Shown here: positions 51,579 to 59,137 of the stretch, one piece after another
Layout: each line of letters opens with the position of its first letter
How positions within the stretch are numbered: position 1 is the first letter of the stretch
NCBI RefSeq assembly: GCF_025421775.1
Contig: NZ_JAOEFX010000007.1
Location: 239,244 to 303,243, forward strand
DNA length: 64,000 nucleotides
Origin: Paenarthrobacter aurescens
GTDB lineage: Bacteria; Actinomycetota; Actinomycetes; Actinomycetales; Micrococcaceae
Direction: 5' to 3'
Translations under genes and position numbers: made by a program
The notes under the pieces: generated by a model
Told to the model about the DNA's origin: nothing
The model's input: only the letters and a program-made list of their open reading frames with translations
The model's database searches: none

Positions 51579-53516
51579 ATGCCGTCACGAGTTCCCGCGA
51601 TCGCCTTCGTTGGCGGCGGCCCGCGCACGGCCGGCGTCCTCGAACGGCTTGCCGCCAACCGCCCCGTACTGTTCGACGGACCTCTGCACATCCACGTCAT
51701 CGAACCCCACCAGCCGGGGTCCGGGAGGATCTGGCGCTATGACCAGAGCCCGGGCTTGCTGCTGAACTCAACCGCTGCGGACGTCACCATGTTCACTGAT
51801 TCCTCGGTGGCCTGCGACGGGCCGTCGGTGGACGGCCCCGGCCTTTCCACATGGGCCGCTGGGGTGCTGGACGGCAGCATCCGGGACGTTCCCTCATTCG
51901 AGCCGCATCTGCTCGCGCAGCTCCGCTCGCTGACACCGGCGTCCTTTCCCACCCGGCAACTCCAGAGCAAGTACCTTGAGTGGTTCTTCGGCCGGGCCGT
52001 CAGCGCCCTCGGCCCTGAGGTCACCGTGACGGTGCATCGCGAAACGGCCACCGCAGTCTCAGCTGCTTCCGGCGGAGGGCACGACGACGGTCCGCACCGC
52101 GTGCGGCTCGCTTCCGGCACCGAGGTGGTCGCCGACGTCGTGGTCTACGCGCTGGGCCACACAGATTCCTTGCCCGACCCCGAATCCGCGCGACTCACCG
52201 GGTTCGCTGCCCGGCACGGTGGGTTCCATGCGCCGCCGTCGTACACCACGGACGTGGACTACTCCGCCATTGAACCCGGCCAGGACGTGATCGTTGCCGG
52301 GATGGGGCTGGCATTCGTGGACTTGCTGGTGCTGCTTTTCGAGGGCCGCGGCGGCCGCTTTGAAGAAAGGCCCGACGGCGAACTGGACTACGTGCCGTCA
52401 GGCGCCGAACCGCGGGTCTGGGCGGGGTCCCGGCGTGGTGTGCCGTACCACTCCAAGATCTCCTCCGTTCTCCGGGGGGAGCCGATCGCCCGTCCGCGAT
52501 ACTTCACCGCAGAAGCCATTGATGCGCTCCTCGCCGAGCACCAGGAACTCGATTTCCGCAAGCACCTGTGGCCGCTGATCGCCAAGGATGCCGGCTACGC
52601 CTACTACCGCGAGTTGTTCACCGGCTACCCGTCGCGGGTCCTGGGGACATGGACCAGCTTCGAGTCGAGGTTCGATACCGTCGACTGGTACAGCGCCGCC
52701 AGGGAAGATCTGGTCAACTTCTCCGTGCCGGATTCTGCCCTTCGCCTGGACCTCGAGAATCTGGACCACCCGTTGAGTGGTTGCGCTTTCGCGGACCACG
52801 ACACCGTCCAGCGCTCTGTTGCCGCATACATCCAGAACGACCTGAACCTCCGCACCAGCCCGGACCACTCCGAAACCCTGGCCCTCTTCACGGCTCTCTT
52901 GTTCGTGTACATGGACCTCGGGCGTTTGGTTCCGCAGGAGCGGCTCAACGCACGATCCCAGCAGGCCATCCACGGGTGGTGGCACGGGTTCTTCAGCTTC
53001 GTCGACTCGGGACCGCCCTCGCACCGCCTCCGCGAAATGCTGGCGCTGCACCGGGCAGGTTTCCTGAAATTCCTGGGCCCCGGGATGTGGGTCCGCGCCG
53101 ATGATGCCGTGGGCCGGTTCGTGGCCGGTTCGTTTCAGTCGCCGGGGGTGGTGGACGCGTCCGCGTATATCGAGGCGCGGTTGCCTTCCGCTTCCGTTGA
53201 GCGTTCCGCCAACCCCGCTTTGGCTGACCTGCACGACGCCGGACTGGGCACCGAACAGCGGCTCCTCACCTCCGAGGGCGCCCACTCCACCGGGAAACTC
53301 CTGGTCTCCGGGAATCACGAGGTACTCTCCCCTGTTGGTACTTCCCAGAGGGGTTTGTTCGCGGTGGGTCCGTGGACATCGGGCTGGGGCGCGGGGGCGT
53401 TCGCACGGCCCAACACCAACGCAGCCCCCTTCCGGGAGAACGACGCCCTGGCGCGAAGGATCCTGTCCACAGTCGCTGCCACCCACCCAACTGAGTCGCA
53501 GTTGACGCCGTTCTGA
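51579..53516 (+). CDS. FAD/NAD(P)-binding protein (NAD_binding_9-like)
   Basis: A 645-residue protein: AIAFVGGGPRTAGVLERLAA is the FAD-binding start, HVIEPHQPGSGRIWRYDQSPGLLLNSTAADVTMF the characteristic family segment, and VYALGHTDSLP and VIVAGMGLAFVDLLVLL the second nucleotide fold. The start at 51579 follows CAGGAGATCCC. It is divergent from the ABC/monooxygenase operon with a matching promoter element, so it is probably co-regulated and may act as an oxidase or as a flavin/electron supplier (inference). Confidence 0.85.
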   Translation: MPSRVPAIAFVGGGPRTAGVLERLAANRPVLFDGPLHIHVIEPHQPGSGRIWRYDQSPGLLLNSTAADVTMFTDSSVACDGPSVDGPGLSTWAAGVLDGSIRDVPSFEPHLLAQLRSLTPASFPTRQLQSKYLEWFFGRAVSALGPEVTVTVHRETATAVSAASGGGHDDGPHRVRLASGTEVVADVVVYALGHTDSLPDPESARLTGFAARHGGFHAPPSYTTDVDYSAIEPGQDVIVAGMGLAFVDLLVLLFEGRGGRFEERPDGELDYVPSGAEPRVWAGSRRGVPYHSKISSVLRGEPIARPRYFTAEAIDALLAEHQELDFRKHLWPLIAKDAGYAYYRELFTGYPSRVLGTWTSFESRFDTVDWYSAAREDLVNFSVPDSALRLDLENLDHPLSGCAFADHDTVQRSVAAYIQNDLNLRTSPDHSETLALFTALLFVYMDLGRLVPQERLNARSQQAIHGWWHGFFSFVDSGPPSHRLREMLALHRAGFLKFLGPGMWVRADDAVGRFVAGSFQSPGVVDASAYIEARLPSASVERSANPALADLHDAGLGTEQRLLTSEGAHSTGKLLVSGNHEVLSPVGTSQRGLFAVGPWTSGWGAGAFARPNTNAAPFRENDALARRILSTVAATHPTESQLTPF

Positions 53517-53573
53517 GCCCTCAAAACGGCCTCACCTGCTACCTGCCTGGGTTCCACCTACGAAAGGCCTGAC

Positions 53574-54092
53574 ATGACCACAACGCCAACCCTGCCGACG
53601 TCGGGCCTGACCGTCCTCAGCCTGCCCATGCGCGATCCCCGCGTTCGCCCGCTCCTGGACGAGCTCGCCGTCGAATACGAAACCCGCTACGGGAACCTGT
53701 TCGGTACCGGCGGAGCAGCCGAGGAACTGAACCGGTACCCCGCAGAGGAATTCGAGGCCCCGCACGGCGCGCTGATCATCCTCCAGGAAGACGGCGAGTC
53801 CGTGGCCGGCGGCGCATTCCGCCGCTACGACGAACACACTGCCGAGCTCAAGCGGATCTGGACCCATTCGGCCCATCGGCGCCGCGGGCTGGCACGCTTG
53901 GTCCTGACGGAACTGGAGAATGAGGCTCGACGGCGGGGCTACAGGAAGCTGTACCTCACCACCGGACCACGCCAGCCGGAGGCCAAAAACCTTTACCTCG
54001 CCACAGGCTACAAAGCACTGTTCGATCTCGCCGCAGACCCCGAGGAAATCAAGCATTTGGCATTCAGCAAGGATCTTGCCGCGCACAGCTAA
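53574..54092 (+). CDS. GNAT-family N-acetyltransferase
   Basis: A 172-residue protein: RIWTHSAHRRRGLARLVLTELENEA is the acetyl-CoA motif, TTGPRQPEAKNLYLATGYKALFD the C-terminal one. GAAAGGCCTGAC precedes the ATG, 57 bp after the FAD protein gene. In Bacillus the SnaB (YtmI) acetyltransferase of the S-alkylcysteine salvage operon occupies a comparable context, so an N-acetylation role on a modified amino acid is possible. Confidence 0.85.
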   Translation: MTTTPTLPTSGLTVLSLPMRDPRVRPLLDELAVEYETRYGNLFGTGGAAEELNRYPAEEFEAPHGALIILQEDGESVAGGAFRRYDEHTAELKRIWTHSAHRRRGLARLVLTELENEARRRGYRKLYLTTGPRQPEAKNLYLATGYKALFDLAADPEEIKHLAFSKDLAAHS

Positions 54093-54101
54093 GCTATGCG
54101 C

Positions 54102-55826
54102 ATGGCCAACAAAACCACTGCCGAAAAACTCGCCACCATCCAGCAGGGGTACACCCTGGAAGGTGCCACCATCGAGCTGGGAGCCGCGATCGTGGACGGT
54201 GAAATCCACAAAGAGGCCCAAGTCCGGCTCCCGCTCGCCATGATGAACCGGCACGGCTTGGTGGCCGGCGCTACGGGCACCGGCAAGACGGTGACGCTGC
54301 ACATGATTGCAGAACAGCTTTCGACGGCGGGTGTTCCTGTTTTCCTTGCGGACATCAAGGGTGATCTGTCCGGGTTGGCCACACCGGCAACCGGCAGTGA
54401 GAAGCTGACGGCACGCACCGAAGCACTCGGTCAGCAGTGGCAGGCCAAGAACTTCCCGGTCGAATTCCTTAGCTTGGGCGGCGACGGCCACGGGATCCCG
54501 GTCCGCGCCACCATTACCTCGTTCGGCCCTATTTTGCTTTCCCGCATCATGGACCTCAACGACACCCAGGAATCCAGCCTCCAGCTGATCTTCCACTTCG
54601 CGGACAAGAACAACCTGGAGCTGATCGACCTCAAGGACCTCCGCGCCGTCATTCAGTTCCTCACTTCGGACGAAGGCAAGGCCGAACTGGCCAACCTTGG
54701 CGGACTCTCCAAGGCCACGGCGGGAGTGATCCTGCGTGAGCTGGTCACCCTCGAGGCCCAGGGCATGGAGAAGTTCTTCGGCGAGCCCGAGTTCGACACC
54801 GCTGAGCTCCTCCGCACGGCCCCGGATGGCCGCGGCGTCATCAGCTGCCTTGAGCTCCCCACGCTGCAGACCAAGCCCCTGCTGTTCTCCACGTTCCTGA
54901 TGTGGCTGCTTGCTGACCTGTTCGAAGACCTGCCCGAAGCCGGCGACCTGGACAAGCCCAAGCTCGTCTTCTTCCTGGACGAGGCCCACCTGCTCTTCAA
55001 CGGTGCTTCCAAGGCTTTCCTGGAAGCCATCACCACCACGGTCCGGCTCATTCGGTCCAAGGGGGTGGGCATCTTCTTCGTTACCCAGACACCCAAGGAT
55101 GTTCCTGCTGATGTCCTGGGCCAGCTGGCCAACCGCGTGCAGCACGCCCTGCGCGCCTTCACACCCGAAGACGCCAAGGCTTTGAAGGCGACAGTGTCCA
55201 CGTTCCCTGTCAGCGACTACGACCTCGAAGAAACCCTCACGTCCGCCGGCATCGGCGAGGCCGTCATCACCGTCATGAATGAGAAGGGTGCTCCCACGCC
55301 GGTAGCATTGACGCGCCTGCGCGCTCCCGAGTCCGTCATGGGTCCAAGCGCCGATGACCTGATCCTCAGCACCGTGGCCGCGTCTTCGCTCCTCGCTAAG
55401 TACGGCACCGCAGTGGACAACCTCTCGGCCTACGAGAAGTTGAACGGCCAGGCTGCCGTCCCCACGGGAGACGCTGCACCGGGATTGCCACCCGTACCAG
55501 CCTCCTCAGGCTCTTCCCAGACCGACATCGACGCTGAAGCGCGCCGCATCGAGGAAGAAATACTGGGCCGTCCCAGCTCCCGGCCCTCCTCCGCACCGGC
55601 GCCCGAGTACCCGGCACCGCCCGCTCCGGTACCCGCTCCGCAACAAGCTCCGCAACAAGCTCCGCAACAAGCTCCGCAACAGGACGGTATGTTCGGTGAC
55701 ATCGCCGGCGCCCTCGGTGGAGCACTGGGTGGTGGGCTGAAGAGCATGGTCCGGTCCATGGGCACGCAGCTGGGCCGCGACCTTATGCGCGGGGTCTTCG
55801 GCACGTCCTCCCGGCGCCGACGCTAG
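54102..55826 (+). CDS. HerA-like ATPase, DUF853 (YjgR) family
   Basis: A 574-residue protein: Walker A GATGTGKTVT (about residue 56), LADIKGDLSGLA, Walker B LVFFLDEAHLLF and the C-terminal SSRRRR. TAAGCT at 54090-54095 lies 6 nt before the ATG at 54102, a leaderless pattern that favours this start over the ATG at 54096. Between the ATPase core and the C-terminus is a Pro/Gln linker with four APQQ repeats. It is a presumed DNA translocase-type ATPase of unknown role. Confidence 0.88.
   Translation: MANKTTAEKLATIQQGYTLEGATIELGAAIVDGEIHKEAQVRLPLAMMNRHGLVAGATGTGKTVTLHMIAEQLSTAGVPVFLADIKGDLSGLATPATGSEKLTARTEALGQQWQAKNFPVEFLSLGGDGHGIPVRATITSFGPILLSRIMDLNDTQESSLQLIFHFADKNNLELIDLKDLRAVIQFLTSDEGKAELANLGGLSKATAGVILRELVTLEAQGMEKFFGEPEFDTAELLRTAPDGRGVISCLELPTLQTKPLLFSTFLMWLLADLFEDLPEAGDLDKPKLVFFLDEAHLLFNGASKAFLEAITTTVRLIRSKGVGIFFVTQTPKDVPADVLGQLANRVQHALRAFTPEDAKALKATVSTFPVSDYDLEETLTSAGIGEAVITVMNEKGAPTPVALTRLRAPESVMGPSADDLILSTVAASSLLAKYGTAVDNLSAYEKLNGQAAVPTGDAAPGLPPVPASSGSSQTDIDAEARRIEEEILGRPSSRPSSAPAPEYPAPPAPVPAPQQAPQQAPQQAPQQDGMFGDIAGALGGALGGGLKSMVRSMGTQLGRDLMRGVFGTSSRRRR
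55635..55682 (+). repeat. 12-bp tandem repeat inside the HerA-like gene
   Basis: Four copies of GCTCCGCAACAA (the last ending CAG) encode APQQ repeats. Such repeats can slip and vary in length between strains. Confidence 0.85.
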
Positions 55827-55848
55827 TCCTGTTTGACTGGCTGAACCA

Positions 55849-55889
55849 CGACGGCGGGTGGCAACAATGCTTGCTGCCACCCGCCGTCG
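55849..55889. terminator. Terminator after the HerA-like gene
   Basis: CGACGGCGGGTGGCA and TGCCACCCGCCGTCG are perfect 15-bp arms with an 11-nt loop, 22 bp after the stop. Confidence 0.8.
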
Positions 55890-55971
55890 GGCCTTCTCCA
55901 AACGGTGGATATATGTCATTCCGAGGCCTTCCTGCACGGTGATTGCTGCAGCGGCAGGTAACGTAAAGGGC

Positions 55972-56970
55972 GTGCAGTTGAGTCAAGCGTTCGTCAAGAC
56001 CGCAGCCGGATGGCTGCTCGGTCTGATGCTTGCTGCCGCCGGGGCGATCGTTTGCATCAACCTTGTGAGCTCGTCCGTAGCCAGTCCTCAGCAGCCCGTT
56101 AGGGAGTATCTGGAAGCACTACAGAAGGGCGAAGGCGAAGAAGCCTTGGGCCTCCTGCGCGCCAAAGTCCCCAGCGCAAACCCTGCCATGCTGGACGGTA
56201 CGGCCCTGCAAACGGCCGCTTCCAAGATGTCCGACGTCAAGGTGGGAAACCCCGAATCGCGTGGCAGCAACCGGATGGCTGTGCCTGTCGATTACACCCT
56301 TGACGGCAGCAAACTCCATACCGAGTTCCTGATGGAGCGGACCGGGACCCAGTGGCTGTTCTTCGCCAAATGGGCGTTCGTACCCACTACCCTGCCGACT
56401 ATTGACGTCACCGTGGTCAACGCCAGTGAAGCCACCCTCAACGGCGTGCCGGTGAATATGCCCAACGGCCGGAACACCTTCGCTGTGTTCTTCCCGGGCA
56501 AGTACGAAGCAAGCCTGAACGGGACCTTCTTTGAAGCCCCCGCCACCTCGGCCCTCGTAACCACGCGCGACGGCGGCGAGGCACCCCTGAACCTTCAGAC
56601 CCGGTCCACGAAGTCCATGAACGAGGCAGTCGCCGGCAAGGTCCGGGAATTTCTGGACACGTGTGCCGCCCAAGCCACCGAGCAGCAGCGGCTTCAGCCC
56701 GATTGCCCGTTCTATCACGCCAGCAACGCCCGCGTTGTTGACGGAACCATCAAGTGGGCCATCACCGAGTACCCGAAGATCACCATCGAACCCTTCGGCG
56801 GTAAATGGGTGGTGGCTCCCCTCAACGGCAAGGCCACGCTCACCGCCCGGGAGATCAACCTGTTCACCGGGTTCGTCAACGACCTCAATGTGGAGCACGA
56901 TTTCAGCTTCACCACGCAGTTGGACGTAGGCGCCGATACCGTGACGGTCACCCCGCTGCTGACGTTCTAG
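55972..56970 (+). CDS. Single-pass membrane protein with NTF2-like/TcaA-like extracellular part
   Basis: A 332-residue protein with an N-terminal anchor (AAGWLLGLMLAAAGAIVCINLV) and a large extracellular domain. QQPVREYLEALQKGEGEEALGLLRA looks like an NTF2-like fold, and PTIDVTVVNASEATLNGVPV like a TcaA-type beta domain. TAACGT, 7 nt before the GTG, supports a leaderless start at 55972 rather than the longer frame from 55858. The function is unknown. Confidence 0.7.
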   Translation: MQLSQAFVKTAAGWLLGLMLAAAGAIVCINLVSSSVASPQQPVREYLEALQKGEGEEALGLLRAKVPSANPAMLDGTALQTAASKMSDVKVGNPESRGSNRMAVPVDYTLDGSKLHTEFLMERTGTQWLFFAKWAFVPTTLPTIDVTVVNASEATLNGVPVNMPNGRNTFAVFFPGKYEASLNGTFFEAPATSALVTTRDGGEAPLNLQTRSTKSMNEAVAGKVREFLDTCAAQATEQQRLQPDCPFYHASNARVVDGTIKWAITEYPKITIEPFGGKWVVAPLNGKATLTAREINLFTGFVNDLNVEHDFSFTTQLDVGADTVTVTPLLTF

Positions 56971-57035
56971 CCGCGCTGGCCCAACATTCGGCCCCATGCA
57001 CGCCCAGCCCAAGCAGGCCCAGGTTTGGCCAGGCC

Positions 57036-57095
57036 GAGGTTGATCAGGCTGAGGTTGATCAGGCTGAGGTTGATCAGGCTGAGGTTGATCAGGCT
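57036..57095. repeat. 15-bp tandem repeat, four copies
   Basis: GAGGTTGATCAGGCT is repeated exactly four times, with a degenerate copy before it, in the gap between two convergent genes. A variable-number repeat is likely. Confidence 0.9.
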
Positions 57096-57106
57096 GAGAG
57101 CATGAA

Positions 57107-57149
57107 AATGGCCCAGGCAACCCCCGCTGAGGGGGCGCACCGGGCCATT
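57107..57149. terminator. Terminator between convergent genes
   Basis: AATGGCCC / GGGCCATT encloses an inner CCCCC...GGGGG hairpin. On the minus strand the stem is followed by TTTTC, so it mainly ends the NHL-protein transcript. Confidence 0.7.
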
Positions 57150-57163
57150 CCCGCTGGTAAGGC

Positions 57164-59137
57164 TTAGTCCATGCCGCGCAGGTCCAGCACCAATTCGGAT
57201 TCACCGTCAGCCTGCAGGATCACGGGGATGCCCCAATCCTGCTGGTAGAGGTGGCATGCTGCGTGGTCCGGGATTTCGCCGTCCTCGGTCTCGGGTCCAT
57301 CGCATGCGGCCGCACGGGCCGTGATGTGGAGGATACCTTCAGGCACGTCTGCGGAAAGCTCAATGGTGCGCAGCAGGCCCACGGACGTGCCTCCTCCGGA
57401 GACCAGCAGTTCCGGCGGGGTGGCGGAAATCTTGAGCTGTGTGGGATCGCCCCAACGGTCGTCAAGCTTTTGGCCGGTGGGAGCCTTGAAGCGGACTGCG
57501 AGCTCCAATTTCCCTGGCGTGACCGGGCTCTTTGGCCGGTGTGTTTGCGACGCGCCCTCATCCACCTGCTGGGCTTCCTTGGGGATCGGCACCAGCACCA
57601 GCTGGTGCTTGTTCGACTCCACCACGATCAGCAACGGGTCGCTGCCTTCCACCTGAACCACGACCACGTCACTTGGCTCAGCGAGGCCCCTCGCCAACGT
57701 GGATACAGACTTGGTGGCGGGGTCATACCGGCGAACGGCACCGTTGTAAGTGTCCGCGATGGCTACGGAGTTATCTGGGAGCACCGTAACACCCAGGGGG
57801 TGCTGCAGGCGGGCATCGCCGGCCTTGCCGTCGCGGAACCCGAAATCGAACAAGCCCTTGCCGACGGCGGTTTCCACGGTCACACCGGAATCGCTGACCA
57901 CCAGGCGACGCAGGGACGACGTTTCCGAGTCAGCCACCCAGATGTTGTCTTCGCCGTCGATGGCCAGGCCGGACGACTGGGCAAACCAGGCTTCTTCCGC
58001 CTTGCCATCAAGCAGGCCCTCAAGCCCGGAGCCGGCGAGGATGGAGACCTCGTTGGCCAGGGGGTCGAAGGCGAAGATCTGGTGGGTTCCCGCCATGGCG
58101 ATGACAACGCGCTGCAGCTTCTCACTCCATACCACGTCCCACGGTGAGGACAGGGACACCTCGGTACCAAGACCCAGCGACCCGACGTCGATGGCGTCGG
58201 CAGCGAAGTCAGCCGGACCGCCGTCGTGGTGTTCAGACCAAGTGCCGGCGCCCGTATCGGTGACGCGGGCCGGGCCGGTGTCCAGCAGTCGCTGAACGCC
58301 ATTGCCCGCGAGCGTCTGGACGTAACCCGAGCTGAGCGTCACGCCACGCAGTCGGTGGTTCACAGTATCGGCTACTACGGCGTCGTAGCCCAGCTTCCAC
58401 GCGAGCTCTGACGGCAGCAGTGTCACACCTTGCGGTTCGTTGAACTGTGCGATCTCCGACTGTCCGTCCAGGTATCCCTTGGTACCGGAGCCGATGACGC
58501 GCTCCACAGTTTCCAGGTCCGGGCGGAGCTCCACCAAGCGGTGATGGCCGGAGTCCACTACCAGGTAGTTGCCGTTGGTGAGCTGCGTTGCCTTACCGGG
58601 GAAGCGCAAAGTGCCCGACGTCGGCACCGGGGCCACGTACGGGCCGTTGCCGCGGTGGAGGGTTCCCTTCGCTTCGTGCTCGGCAACGAGTTCCTCCAGC
58701 AGGACAGCGAGGCCGTCAGCGTGGCCCTCACCGGAAAGGTGGGCCACGATGTAGCCCTCAGGGTCCACCACCACCAAGGTGGGCCATGCTCGGGCCGTGT
58801 AGGCCTTCCAGGTGGCGAGCTCCGGGTCATCGAGCACTGGGTGGTGGATTTCGTAGCGCTCAACGGCGGACGCCAGAGCTACAGGATCAGCCTCATGCTC
58901 GAATTTGGGCGAATGCACGCCGACTGTCACCAGGACATCCGAGTACTTTTCCTCAAGGGGGCGCAGCTCATCCAGCACGTGCAGGCAGTTGATGCAGCAG
59001 AAAGTCCAGAAGTCGAGCAGCACGATCTTTCCGCGCAGGGACTCAAGATCCAGGGATTTGCCGCCCGTGTTGAGCCAGCCGCGGCCCTCCAGTTCGGAGG
59101 CCCGGACCCGGTGTTGGGTACGTACGGTTTCGCTCAT
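57164..59137 (-). CDS. Thioredoxin-NHL repeat protein (NHLRC2-like)
   Basis: A 657-residue protein. Residues about 20-155 are a thioredoxin-like domain with FWTFCCINCLHVLDEL, where the active-site pair is C-I-N-C. Residues about 185-500 are an NHL beta-propeller (NGNYLVVDSGHHRLVEL, DNIWVADSETSSLRRL). A C-terminal beta domain follows. There is no signal peptide, so it is cytosolic. It overlaps the upstream CopD-CtaG gene by one base (TGATG). A redox or scaffold role is inferred only from the folds. Confidence 0.9.
   Translation of the reverse strand: MSETVRTQHRVRASELEGRGWLNTGGKSLDLESLRGKIVLLDFWTFCCINCLHVLDELRPLEEKYSDVLVTVGVHSPKFEHEADPVALASAVERYEIHHPVLDDPELATWKAYTARAWPTLVVVDPEGYIVAHLSGEGHADGLAVLLEELVAEHEAKGTLHRGNGPYVAPVPTSGTLRFPGKATQLTNGNYLVVDSGHHRLVELRPDLETVERVIGSGTKGYLDGQSEIAQFNEPQGVTLLPSELAWKLGYDAVVADTVNHRLRGVTLSSGYVQTLAGNGVQRLLDTGPARVTDTGAGTWSEHHDGGPADFAADAIDVGSLGLGTEVSLSSPWDVVWSEKLQRVVIAMAGTHQIFAFDPLANEVSILAGSGLEGLLDGKAEEAWFAQSSGLAIDGEDNIWVADSETSSLRRLVVSDSGVTVETAVGKGLFDFGFRDGKAGDARLQHPLGVTVLPDNSVAIADTYNGAVRRYDPATKSVSTLARGLAEPSDVVVVQVEGSDPLLIVVESNKHQLVLVPIPKEAQQVDEGASQTHRPKSPVTPGKLELAVRFKAPTGQKLDDRWGDPTQLKISATPPELLVSGGGTSVGLLRTIELSADVPEGILHITARAAACDGPETEDGEIPDHAACHLYQQDWGIPVILQADGESELVLDLRGMD

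Noticed and set aside
56119..57204. Minus-strand 361-codon frame containing repeated DQPQP peptide
   Set aside because: It is the translation of the 15-bp tandem repeat plus antisense of the membrane-protein gene.
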